Below are positions 1-6,878 of a DNA stretch of 64,000 nucleotides, in pieces. The translations under genes and the position numbers were made by a program. This stretch comes from JAJFFW01 sp965263375 (GTDB taxonomy: Bacteria > Pseudomonadota > Alphaproteobacteria > Caulobacterales > Parvularculaceae). The stretch lies in NCBI GenBank assembly GCA_965263375.1, contig OZ253669.1, positions 1,054,001-1,118,000 of the forward strand, read 5' to 3'. Each line of letters starts with the position of its first letter. The stretch's first letter is position 1. Under the pieces are notes generated by a model, which was not told the origin of the DNA, did no database searches, and was given only the letters and a program-made list of their open reading frames with translations.

Positions 1-984
1 CGTGAAATTCCAGCTGTGCCGTTACCCGGTTTAGGGCATGTCCCGACCATATCGCCTTTATATATGCGCCAAGCGGGCGCCCGCCGTGTGTTGGCGTCGC
101 GCGGTATGTTGGAATTGGTTGGTCATCCGGGTGCGTCGAATGAGTTCGCATCGTTCTTTCAAAGTAATAAAGACGAAGCTAATGACGAAGCTAATGAAGC
201 TCAGACGACACAGTCTCCTCAAAAGGACTTACTGTCCCAATCCCTTTTGCTAACCCTTCTTACTGCGATAAGGGAAAATGTTGATCGCGCTGCCGAGGGG
301 CTTTCATTCTTTGAATTTGGTCCCATCGTGAAAGCTACGGCGGGGGCGGAGCATTTAACTGTTGTTGGCGGTATTCGTTCATCGGGCCGCCCCCGTCACT
401 GGCGGGATGGCTTGGGGCTGGTCGACGTGTTCAGTGTAAAGGCGGATGCTATGGCGACGCTTGAGGCGGCAGGCGCGAAGGTTTCCTCGCTTCAAACGGC
501 GGTGGACGCGCCTACTTGGTTCCACCCAGGACGGTCAGGTGTTTTGCGCTTAGGGCCAAAGAATATTTTAGCCGCCTTTGGTGAAGTGCATCCCAAAATA
601 TTATTGGAGATGGGAATTGAAGATCGGGCGTACGCTTTTGAGGTCAATCTGAGTGCTATACCGGCCGCTAAACCGAGCAAGGGGACAGCAAAACCAGTTT
701 ATGAGGGTAGGGGTGAAACAGCCATTCGTTGTGATTTCGTCTTTACTGTCCCTAATGATGTGTCTGCCGAAGCGTTCCTTAATGCCGTTAAAGGGACTGA
801 TAAAAAACATATTTCACATGTAAAGCTTACTGCGCTTAACGCAGCGGGCGAGCAAAAATCGTTATCCGTTGAGGTGACCTTTGCGCCAAAGGGTAAAACG
901 CTGGATGACGAGGCGATTTCAGCGCTTTCAGCAAAAATTGCTGCTCAAGTGGATAAAGCCACGGGTGGGACGATGCTGAGTTAG
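1..984 (+). CDS. pheT: phenylalanyl-tRNA synthetase beta subunit, C-terminal part (5' end outside window)
   Basis: The frame is open from base 1, so this is the tail of a longer gene. The 328 visible codons match the C-terminal half of bacterial PheT, the large subunit of the alpha2-beta2 enzyme that charges tRNA-Phe with phenylalanine in the cytoplasm. The core region contains the typical FEFGPI segment. The last ~95 residues (from VFTVPNDVSAEAF to the stop) form the FDX-ACB anticodon-binding domain that ends PheT. The gene stops at TAG and is followed after about 80 bases by a tRNA gene. pheS would be expected upstream. Identification rests on the terminal domain plus the family-typical core. 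I see nothing damaged in it. Confidence 0.93.
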   Translation, partial: REIPAVPLPGLGHVPTISPLYMRQAGARRVLASRGMLELVGHPGASNEFASFFQSNKDEANDEANEAQTTQSPQKDLLSQSLLLTLLTAIRENVDRAAEGLSFFEFGPIVKATAGAEHLTVVGGIRSSGRPRHWRDGLGLVDVFSVKADAMATLEAAGAKVSSLQTAVDAPTWFHPGRSGVLRLGPKNILAAFGEVHPKILLEMGIEDRAYAFEVNLSAIPAAKPSKGTAKPVYEGRGETAIRCDFVFTVPNDVSAEAFLNAVKGTDKKHISHVKLTALNAAGEQKSLSVEVTFAPKGKTLDDEAISALSAKIAAQVDKATGGTMLS

Positions 985-1046
985 ACGGGACGGCTCCTCT
1001 TGCCTTGACGATAAAGGCGGGGTATCACCGCTATTCGCTCGTAGCC

Positions 1047-1061
1047 AAGTGCTCAGCACTT
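1047..1061. repeat. small inverted repeat upstream of tRNA-Thr
   Basis: AAGTGCT and AGCACTT are perfect 7-base arms around a single C. It lies between pheT and the tRNA, 5 bases before the mature tRNA starts. It could be part of a processing or termination hairpin. There is no T-run after it, so I do not call it a terminator. Confidence 0.4.
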
Positions 1062-1066
1062 AATAT

Positions 1067-1142
1067 GCCGCATTAGCTCAGCTGGTAGAGCACATCATTC
1101 GTAATGATGGGGTCAGGTGTTCAAGTCACCTATGCGGCACCA
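1067..1142 (+). tRNA. tRNA-Thr (anticodon CGU)
   Basis: The cloverleaf can be folded by eye. The acceptor GCCGCAT pairs with ATGCGGC. The D-arm stem is GCTC/GAGC. The anticodon stem CATCA/TGATG encloses the loop TTCGTAA, which gives anticodon CGT, reading ACG (Thr). The T-arm AGGTG/CACCT encloses TTCAAGT. The 3' CCA is encoded (1140-1142). The 76-base length is standard. The accessory patch that follows suggests this tRNA 3' end has served as an integration site. Confidence 0.96.
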
Positions 1143-1367
1143 GTAAAATCAATGACTTAGATGGGTTTTGTGGTTTGGTTCAAGGTAGTGTGCTACCAGG
1201 GCGCTACCATGAGGATTGATTTCACGGCTATTGATACCTCCCGTCTAAAGAGGTTTTATAGAAAAATAATTAATGCAGTTTTTCTGGCCAATACCCGAAT
1301 TATACAAATCATGGAGAATATTGGCAAAGATAGCCATTTGAATGATATTAACTGATAGGGGGAGCTG
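1143..1367. other. spacer behind tRNA-Thr, possible integration scar
   Basis: This stretch starts with GTAAAATCAAT directly after the CCA, nearly the same as the sequence behind tRNA-Met at 49799. It also contains the pair GGTAG/CTACC and a repeated GCTACCA (about 1187-1209), of the sort seen as arm-type sites near tyrosine integrases. A 64-codon open frame starts at 1161, but it has no recognisable product and no good ribosome site, so I do not call it a gene. Confidence 0.3.
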
Positions 1368-2501
1368 ATGAATAATCATACTACCAGTAAAGATGCTGAA
1401 AACTCCAATCTTGGATGGCTTAGAAAAGTTTGGAGACAATTCAAAAAGACAGACACATATGGCATCTTAGTTGATGTTATAGCAGGTGGGGTACCTTTTG
1501 GTTTGACGTTGGGTGGCCTCTTGTTGATAGTAATTGGAAGCATCCCTGAGAAACCAGACATATTTATGCGGTCGGTGGCAGGGGCTGGCAGCGCTATTTT
1601 AGCAGGTGGCGTATTCTCTGTGATACTCAAAACAATGCAAGTTAGAGGCGTTTTTCAAGATACTCTCAGCAAAGTTTTGTTTGATGAGCCTTATCTTAAA
1701 AAACGGAATGACCTAAGGGAGTTGTGGTCAAAGGTGACTAGCCTGATTTCGAAACAAAGATTTTCGACATTAGAGAGTCATATGCATGAAGCAATAATGG
1801 AGCATTATATTCCAACCAAAGATGATTATTATTTTGAAAATTATTATCGAACATGTGTGGTTAGGTGGAACAATGAAGAAACTACAGAAATTTCGCTGAG
1901 TGAAGAGATTTCACTGCACATTGTTCCCACGAGTGCAGATGCTGAGATTACATATAAATTTTCATCTAGTCCAAGCCCGGGAGTGCCTTTAGAAGTGGCT
2001 TGTCCGAAAGTTGATTATCTAAAGATAAATAACAAAGTTTATTTTGAAAACGGAAAACCCTTAAAAGAAGAGTATATACAGGAAGGCAAGGGGAAAGAGG
2101 GCGAGGAATTTAAAGTCGCAATACCGCTTGCGGGCTCGAAACGCTACGTAGTTGAAAGACGGTCTCACCGAACATTTCCTATGGGGGTTGATCCATTTCA
2201 GCGCTATGTTTCGCCAAGATTTATTAAAGGCGCTAAAATTAACGTTCACTGCATTGCTAAAAACTTGCGCGTTCGTTTTGTATCGCTAGGAACGCCAAAT
2301 GAGTTTTCAAGCTTTTTCCCTAAGGAGATTGCGGACATATCTCGTGCGGGGGATATCAACCGCGAATACCCAGGTTTGCTATTTCCTGAACAAGGGTATC
2401 TACTCGTCTTTCATTATCTTGATCCAAAACTTGTGAAGAGGTTTGATGTTCAGACAAATACGGCCTCGGAAGAAGGCGCGGCCGCATCTGCCAAAAATTA
2501 G
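1368..2501 (+). CDS. two-helix membrane protein of unknown function
   Basis: A 377-aa protein that I do not recognise. A strong ribosome site (GGGGGAG, about 7 bases upstream) supports the ATG at 1368. Two hydrophobic segments are visible near residues 38-59 and 69-87. They separate a short basic N-terminus from a soluble, probably cytoplasmic, C-terminal region of nearly 290 residues, rich in charged and aromatic residues. The coding sequence is visibly more AT-rich than the valine or flagellar genes. It sits directly behind a tRNA and ahead of phage and IS remnants, so horizontal acquisition is likely. Single-gene cargo with two helices and a large cytosolic part can be a defence or stress effector, but nothing in the sequence proves it. 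No partner gene adjoins it. Confidence 0.75.
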   Translation: MNNHTTSKDAENSNLGWLRKVWRQFKKTDTYGILVDVIAGGVPFGLTLGGLLLIVIGSIPEKPDIFMRSVAGAGSAILAGGVFSVILKTMQVRGVFQDTLSKVLFDEPYLKKRNDLRELWSKVTSLISKQRFSTLESHMHEAIMEHYIPTKDDYYFENYYRTCVVRWNNEETTEISLSEEISLHIVPTSADAEITYKFSSSPSPGVPLEVACPKVDYLKINNKVYFENGKPLKEEYIQEGKGKEGEEFKVAIPLAGSKRYVVERRSHRTFPMGVDPFQRYVSPRFIKGAKINVHCIAKNLRVRFVSLGTPNEFSSFFPKEIADISRAGDINREYPGLLFPEQGYLLVFHYLDPKLVKRFDVQTNTASEEGAAASAKN

Positions 2502-2755
2502 TCCCGCGGACGCCGATAATTACGGACAGTAAAACAACGAGTTATTTTTGTCATGTTTGGTGCGCTGCCGTGGTGCGAATCTTGCGATAAATTGAACACA
2601 CCCTGCTGAGAGTTAACCTAGCTTTGACAAAAATCAGCCCAATATCTCTGTAGTCAGGGTTGAGATGGAGTTAACCTTTTGTTAACTGTTTCACCTGCCA
2701 GTTGATTCTATAGAAGTTTATTCCGCCTTTACCGATGTTTAGAAAGGGTTTAGAA
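2502..2755. other. upstream region of the repeat gene, with GTTAAC motifs
   Basis: There is no open frame of note. A TTGACA box lies at 2624-2629, but no convincing -10 follows at the right spacing. The palindrome GTTAAC occurs three times, near 2613, 2671 and 2682. The last two are separated by only five bases (CTTTT), which looks operator-like. A purine-rich stretch AGAAAGGG at 2741-2748 could serve as the ribosome site of the small gene starting at 2756. Confidence 0.35.
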
Positions 2756-2911
2756 ATGGCTAGTTACCTAGGTTTTTGTTTGGAGTATCAAACTTTGGCT
2801 TCACTAGTGCCCTCAGCTCTTGGAACTGAAACCATGCTTGGAACTGAAACCATGCTTGGAACTGAAACCATGCTTGGAACTGAAACCATGCTTGGAACTG
2901 AAACCATGTAG
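2756..2911 (+). CDS. 51-aa protein ending in five LGTETM hexapeptide repeats
   Basis: ATG at 2756 opens a 51-codon frame. A 21-residue N-terminus (beginning MASYLGFC) is followed by exactly five copies of Leu-Gly-Thr-Glu-Thr-Met and the stop TAG. The five 18-base units are identical at the DNA level. A plausible ribosome site (AGAAAGGG) ends 7 bases upstream, and a strong intrinsic terminator begins 28 bases after the stop. I know of no family with this pattern. Because the DNA copies are identical, the array could be a recent slippage expansion, or the RNA rather than the peptide could matter. Each unit also carries one GGA, the core of CsrA-type binding sites. Translation is an inference from frame, start context and terminator. 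Confidence 0.5.
   Translation: MASYLGFCLEYQTLASLVPSALGTETMLGTETMLGTETMLGTETMLGTETM
2819..2908 (+). repeat. five perfect tandem copies of an 18-bp unit
   Basis: The unit CTTGGAACTGAAACCATG is repeated five times head to tail at 2819, 2837, 2855, 2873 and 2891 without a mismatch or spacer. Eighteen bases equals six codons, so the reading frame through the array is preserved. There are no spacers, so it is not a CRISPR array. Confidence 0.98.
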
Positions 2912-2938
2912 CTAGCTTTAAGATTTAGAGCTGTTAGT

Positions 2939-2963
2939 GCGGGGCAAATTGCCCCGCTTTTTT
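2939..2963 (+). terminator. rho-independent terminator of the repeat gene
   Basis: GCGGGGC and GCCCCGC form a perfect 7-bp GC-rich stem around AAATT, followed by six T residues (2958-2963). This ends a short plus-strand transcript that would contain the tandem repeat, and it supports the region being transcribed. Confidence 0.9.
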
Positions 2964-3005
2964 GTCTAAGTTGAAAAATGGTTGCCGATTAGAATACCAT
3001 GAGCG

Positions 3006-3449
3006 CTAGCTACGGAGGCTATAAATTACCAGGTGAGACGTAGCGTTTTTTTTCACTCCATTATCAGCCAGTCCCAATTCCCGTGCAATGATGTTGGCGT
3101 TCAGCATGCTGGCCGCGGCGCCTTCAAATTTCTGCACCCAAATGATGCTCTCCGCTCGTGTAATGATATCAAGAAAACCTTCGCGCTTTTTGTAATTGAG
3201 CCAGGTGGGCAAGCTTATATCGAGGTGTCGGCATAAACCGCTAAGGGTCATGGCGCGCATCTTGGGAATGTCTATGACGGTGACAGCACCACGATAGGTG
3301 AATGCCTTTCTTCGATAGAGCGGGTTCGTCTCCACCCATTCGAAATATTGTTCGCACGCGTCCCACAACTCATCCGGCGAAGCGAATTTCGGCTTTCGCC
3401 CGTGGGGCGTGCGTTGCTTCCAAAATTGATTTCCTTTAGCGGCTGACAT
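3006..3449 (-). CDS. phage DNA-packaging protein, gp3-like small terminase subunit (remnant)
   Basis: The 147-aa protein resembles the P22 gp3-type terminase small subunit, which recognises phage DNA and feeds it to the large terminase. Visible family features are the N-terminal FWKQRTPHGRKPKF, the central MRAMTLSGLCRHLDIS helix-turn-helix region and the late AASMLNANIIARELGLAD. After residue ~130 the sequence departs from the family pattern, so the C-terminus may be truncated or frameshifted. The ribosome site AAGGAG is 8 bases before the ATG. No large terminase or portal gene is nearby. The neighbouring regulator is on the same strand. I read it as a leftover of a prophage. Confidence 0.75.
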   Translation of the reverse strand: MSAAKGNQFWKQRTPHGRKPKFASPDELWDACEQYFEWVETNPLYRRKAFTYRGAVTVIDIPKMRAMTLSGLCRHLDISLPTWLNYKKREGFLDIITRAESIIWVQKFEGAAASMLNANIIARELGLADNGVKKNATSHLVIYSLRS

Positions 3450-3506
3450 GGTCAGTATCTCCTTATGGGATAGTCCGTGGCCGCTATCCGCCTGTTAAAA
3501 TACTCC

Positions 3507-3857
3507 CTAACGGATAAGCCTTACCCCGGGCCCTTCGCCTTCGAGAAACTGAATGCCGCGGGCGGTAAACGCGTCAACGATACGGTCAATCGCGAAACCT
3601 GCCATGCCCCATTTTTCCTCCCGGGCTTCCCAATGAGTGAGGGTCTTCGGGTGAAGCCCGGCCGCCTGAGCAAGTTGCTTTTGCGAAAGGCCGGCTAAGG
3701 CGCGAGCGGCGGCAATCTGACGACCCGTTGTAATTGTGCCTGTAGAAATCAATACCCGGTTCCGGGTGATGGGAGCAACAGGCAGCTTCGAACTTGTCTG
3801 CTTGGTTGGTTCGCCATCGAGCGATAGAAAACCCATGTTTGCTGTTTTTGTCATCAC
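3507..3857 (-). CDS. XRE-family helix-turn-helix regulator
   Basis: A 116-aa protein whose residues ~45-100 form a Cro/C1-type helix-turn-helix (GRQIAAARALAGLSQKQLA, then AAGLHPKTLTHWE), ending in ARGIQFLEGEGPGVRLI as in many small alphaproteobacterial XRE regulators. It presumably binds DNA as a repressor; the target is unknown. The start at 3857 is GTG with GGAG upstream; the next codon but one is the alternative ATG at 3854. It lies upstream of the terminase remnant on the same strand, which fits a small phage-derived unit. Confidence 0.8.
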   Translation of the reverse strand: MMTKTANMGFLSLDGEPTKQTSSKLPVAPITRNRVLISTGTITTGRQIAAARALAGLSQKQLAQAAGLHPKTLTHWEAREEKWGMAGFAIDRIVDAFTARGIQFLEGEGPGVRLIR

Positions 3858-4027
3858 AAAGTTTCTCCAATTTTCAATTGCACCATTCCACTCGCCCTGG
3901 ATGCCCCCTCAATCGCCCCAGATTGAGTCAGGATTCGCAAATGCACCTCTTTTGCACCCTTACCGTGACCCGACCCCTTTGAACGCAGCCGATTTGAAGT
4001 AGTACAAATTAGCAAAGGAGACGTTCA

Positions 4028-4300
4028 ATGTCTGGGAAGAGATACGGGCCGGAAGAGGCCATCAACAAATTACGTGAAGCCGATATTCTGTTGGGCCAGG
4101 GTAAAACAGTTGGCGAAGTGATCCGTCAGCTCGGTGTGAATAAAGTGACTTACTACAGGTGGCGCCGAGAGTTTGGCGGCATGAAAGTCGAACAGGCGAA
4201 ACGGCTGAAGGAACTGGAAAAAGAAAATGGCCGGTTGAAGCGTCTTCTGGCTGACGCCGAACTCGATAAAGCGATCCTCAAGGAAGCCGCGTCGGGGTGA
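4028..4300 (+). CDS. IS3-family transposase OrfA
   Basis: A 90-aa protein with an N-terminal helix-turn-helix of the transposase-8 type (residues ~8-50: EEAINKLREADILLG, then VIRQLGVNKVTYYRWRREF) and a leucine-zipper-like C-terminal helix (KRLKELEKENGRLKRLLAD). It binds the IS ends and dimerises with the OrfA part of OrfAB. AAAGGAG lies about 7 bases before the ATG. It stops at TGA 4298-4300, directly before OrfB in the same reading frame. The usual arrangement is a -1 frame relation. Confidence 0.92.
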   Translation: MSGKRYGPEEAINKLREADILLGQGKTVGEVIRQLGVNKVTYYRWRREFGGMKVEQAKRLKELEKENGRLKRLLADAELDKAILKEAASG

Positions 4301-5215
4301 TTGAATTCAATCACGGTAGGGCCTTCACGCAAACGCGACTTTATTGAACATGCTTGCGATAAGCTCGGCGTCTCAGAACGCCGGGCTTGTCGCCTGCTCA
4401 AGCAACATCGTTCAACGCAGTGGCGTAAACCGCAAAAAGTTGACGATGAAGATGCGCTGACCATCGCCATTATTGAGCTGGCGAGCATCTATGGCCGCTA
4501 TGGCTACAAGCGGATTACGGCGTTGCTGAAAGCAATTGGCTGGCATGTGAACCACAAACGCGTGGCGCGTATCTGGAAGCGTGAAGGCCTGAAAGTTCCG
4601 AAAAAACAGCCCAAACGCGGCAGGCTATGGCTGAATGGCGGGTCGTGCGTTCGCTTGCGGCCGCAACACCGCAACCATGTTTGGAGTTATGATTTCGTGC
4701 AGGATAAAACCCGCGACGGGAAGAAGTTCCGCATGCTCACCGTCATTGATGAGTTCACCCGCGAATGTCTGGCAATTACTGTCGCACGGCGGCTGAACAG
4801 TCAGGACGTTCTTGATGTTCTGGCCGATCTGATGACGACGCGCGGCGTCCCCGATCACATTCGTTCAGATAACGGCGGCGAATTCCGGGCCAAAGCGGTA
4901 CAGAAACTACTCGGCAAAGTCGGCGTGAAAACCCTTTACATAGAACCGGGTTCGCCATGGGAAAACGGATACAATGAATCTTTCAATGGCCGATTGCGTG
5001 ACGAGTGCTTAAACGTGGAGCTTTTCAATAATTTGATGGAGGCCAAAATCATCATTGAGCAATGGCGTGTCCGATACAACACAATCCGTCCGCATTCAGC
5101 CTTGCAGTACAAACCGCCAGCGCCGGAAACATTAAACCCGGCCGATCTGGCTCCCGCTATTTGGCAGCTCCCGCCAGACCGGCCTTCCATCGAAAGCAAT
5201 AGTATGGTTGCATAG
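4301..5215 (+). CDS. IS3-family transposase OrfB (DDE catalytic domain)
   Basis: A 304-aa integrase-core protein. The HTH_21 region (YGYKRITALL) is followed by the DDE catalytic triad: the Asp in VWSYDFV, the Asp in IRSDNGGEF and the Glu in WENGYNESFNGRLRDE. It cuts and joins the IS ends. No ATG precedes the domain; the frame opens at TTG 4301 immediately after the OrfA stop and in the same frame. Expression therefore needs stop readthrough, reinitiation, or an undetected shift. The catalytic residues are intact. Confidence 0.9.
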   Translation: MNSITVGPSRKRDFIEHACDKLGVSERRACRLLKQHRSTQWRKPQKVDDEDALTIAIIELASIYGRYGYKRITALLKAIGWHVNHKRVARIWKREGLKVPKKQPKRGRLWLNGGSCVRLRPQHRNHVWSYDFVQDKTRDGKKFRMLTVIDEFTRECLAITVARRLNSQDVLDVLADLMTTRGVPDHIRSDNGGEFRAKAVQKLLGKVGVKTLYIEPGSPWENGYNESFNGRLRDECLNVELFNNLMEAKIIIEQWRVRYNTIRPHSALQYKPPAPETLNPADLAPAIWQLPPDRPSIESNSMVA

Positions 5216-5245
5216 AAGGTGGCTGCGCCATCGGGGTTTCGTCAG

Positions 5246-5351
5246 ATTTACCCTTGCAACAATGGCGATGGCTGGATTTCGGATCAATTTGATCGCCATC
5301 GGCATAATCACTTTGGTCGGTTATTATCTAGCGCCTATGGTATTAAGGTAG
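5246..5351 (+). pseudogene. 3' stump of a permease gene truncated by the IS
   Basis: Directly behind the right IS end, a plus-strand frame reads for about 34 codons to TAG at 5349-5351. It encodes a hydrophobic helix (FRINLIAIGIITLVGYYLAP) with the look of the last membrane segment of a DASS/SLC13-type permease. The matching upstream part is absent on the left side of the IS. The element therefore apparently removed it in an adjacent deletion, which also explains the missing target duplication. The family assignment is tentative. Confidence 0.45.
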
Positions 5352-5382
5352 TTTGATTTATCTCATTTCTTGAGAGGAATAC

Positions 5383-6363
5383 CTAAATTTCCGTCCGTAT
5401 GTGCTCACGTACCTCGCGCATATAGAATTCACGAAGATCATTGTGAAGCGAGCCAGATAGCGGGGGGAGCTCACAAGCAGCCGCATTTTGTATCGCCTGT
5501 TCGGGCCGGGAAGCGCCGGCGATGACTGTGGTGACGGCGTCATGATCAAGAATCCACCGCAAAGCGAAGTTGGAAAGCGGATAGTCCGCAGGCTTAATCG
5601 ATCCTAGCGATTGTAATAGCTCAATCCCTTTTTCGAACGGAATGCCATTAAATGTCTCCCCAACGGAAAATGCGGCGCCATCTTTGTTGTAGTTGCGATG
5701 ATCACTTTCATCGAATTTGTGGTCCTTTTGGAATTTCCCAGTAAGAAGGCCGCTCGCTAGCGGGAGTCTTACAATTATTCCGATTTCCTTTTTTTGTGCT
5801 TCATCGAGCAGTTCCCAAGCCGCATCTTGACGGAAGACATTAAAAATAATTTGGAGCGACGTAAGACCACCTGTGTCTAGGCATATTTTGGCCTCTTCAA
5901 TTGATTCAACGCTTGCGCCCCAATGTTTGAAGAGGCCTTCATCGCGTAAAGCTTCCATTGTGTTAAAAATAGTTCCATTACGAAGAATATTAGTTGGTAC
6001 ACAGTGAAGCTGTATAAGGTCTATCGACTTCGTGTTGAGCCTTTTAGCTGATGCCGATATGCACCGCCTAACATCATCAATTGCATAATTATTCGGATAT
6101 AATAATGGGTCGCGACCGACTTTGGTCGCCACAAATGTGTTAGGCGCCTTTTCGCTGACATAGGCGCCAACCAATTGTTCGCTTTTTCCGCCGCCATAAA
6201 CATCAGCTGTATCGAAAAAGTTGATACCAGCCGCTGATGCGGCTGTCATTGTTTCATTGGAATTTTCATTGCTGATTGGACCAAAATCGCCCCCAAATTG
6301 CCAGCAACCCAGACCAATTTCAGAAAGTAGAAGTCCGGATTTTCCTAATTTTCTTGTTTTCAT
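5383..6363 (-). CDS. aldo/keto reductase
   Basis: A 326-aa TIM-barrel oxidoreductase of the AKR superfamily, NAD(P)H-dependent, reducing carbonyls in the cytoplasm. The catalytic tetrad is visible: Asp51 and Tyr56 (DTADVYGGG), Lys81 (VATKVG) and His120 (DLIQLHC). The C-terminal cofactor region is VTTVIAGASRPEQAIQNA. The overall pattern matches the YghZ/Tas-like group of bacterial AKRs. The physiological substrate cannot be told. It is convergent with the truncated permease and stands alone on its strand. Confidence 0.92.
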   Translation of the reverse strand: MKTRKLGKSGLLLSEIGLGCWQFGGDFGPISNENSNETMTAASAAGINFFDTADVYGGGKSEQLVGAYVSEKAPNTFVATKVGRDPLLYPNNYAIDDVRRCISASAKRLNTKSIDLIQLHCVPTNILRNGTIFNTMEALRDEGLFKHWGASVESIEEAKICLDTGGLTSLQIIFNVFRQDAAWELLDEAQKKEIGIIVRLPLASGLLTGKFQKDHKFDESDHRNYNKDGAAFSVGETFNGIPFEKGIELLQSLGSIKPADYPLSNFALRWILDHDAVTTVIAGASRPEQAIQNAAACELPPLSGSLHNDLREFYMREVREHIRTEI

Positions 6364-6878
6364 TTTTATGCCTTTGTGAAATTGAAAAGAAACTGCGTCA
6401 ACGCATGCGCTTGAATGGCTATGATGAGATGTTTACGGAAGGTATTACCAAACGGAAAATATTATAGATATTGAAGATAACAACCTAAGTACGATACTCG
6501 AAGTAAGATAATTATGGATTGTTTTGATTCAAGGGATTGTTTGCTGTCTGGAATAGTACCGAGATAAGTCTGTTTCTCAAACAAAAGCCTGCTTTTTTTG
6601 AAAAATACACTCGCTTTTTGGTGCAGTGCAAACTTTGCCTGGGGAGGCTAAATTTTGGACCACTTCAAAAAGAAACGGAGCATCGCGGCATATAAATGCA
6701 GAGCAAAACCTTTAGATGCTTTCACGCGCCATTCCATAAGTTTATACAGGTAAAGTTTTCTCCCACGAAAAATATCAACTTATCAGAAGGCCGAGTAAAG
6801 CCATTGGGTTGTTCGATAAAAGCTGGGGCGACTGACTAGTTTGACGTCAATTGATATGAAAAGTGTTCTTCGCGTCTA
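6364..6878. other. 515-bp AT-rich intergenic region
   Basis: It lies between the aldo/keto reductase start and the end of the LysR gene. I found no RNA gene, convincing short gene, repeat or strong terminator. It must contain the promoter of the reductase and the transcription end of the LysR gene, but neither has a clear consensus. Confidence 0.5.

Larger units (their letters stand above)
3966..5244 (+). mobile_element. IS3-family insertion sequence (IS407-like group), about 1.28 kb
   Basis: The ends are defined by imperfect inverted repeats. The left end reads TGACCCGACCCC..CGCAGCC (3966-3990). The reverse complement of the right end reads TGACGAAACCCC..CGCAGCC, ending at 5244. It carries an orfA/orfB transposase pair. 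The 4 bases flanking each side (ACCG and GATT) do not match, so there is no target duplication. This suggests that a deletion or recombination followed insertion. The right flank is a truncated permease gene. Confidence 0.88.

Noticed and set aside
1161..1355. 64-codon plus-strand frame between tRNA-Thr and the 1368 gene
   Set aside because: It has no good ribosome site and no recognisable domain. It may be an integrase-start relic, but the sequence is too short to show it.
2819..2908. Tandem repeat as a CRISPR array
   Set aside because: There are no spacers; the five 18-bp units are directly joined and sit inside an open reading frame.
6364..6878. Hidden small gene or RNA in the 515-bp gap
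   Set aside because: No frame with a start context, no stable hairpin followed by a T-run, and no repeat was found.
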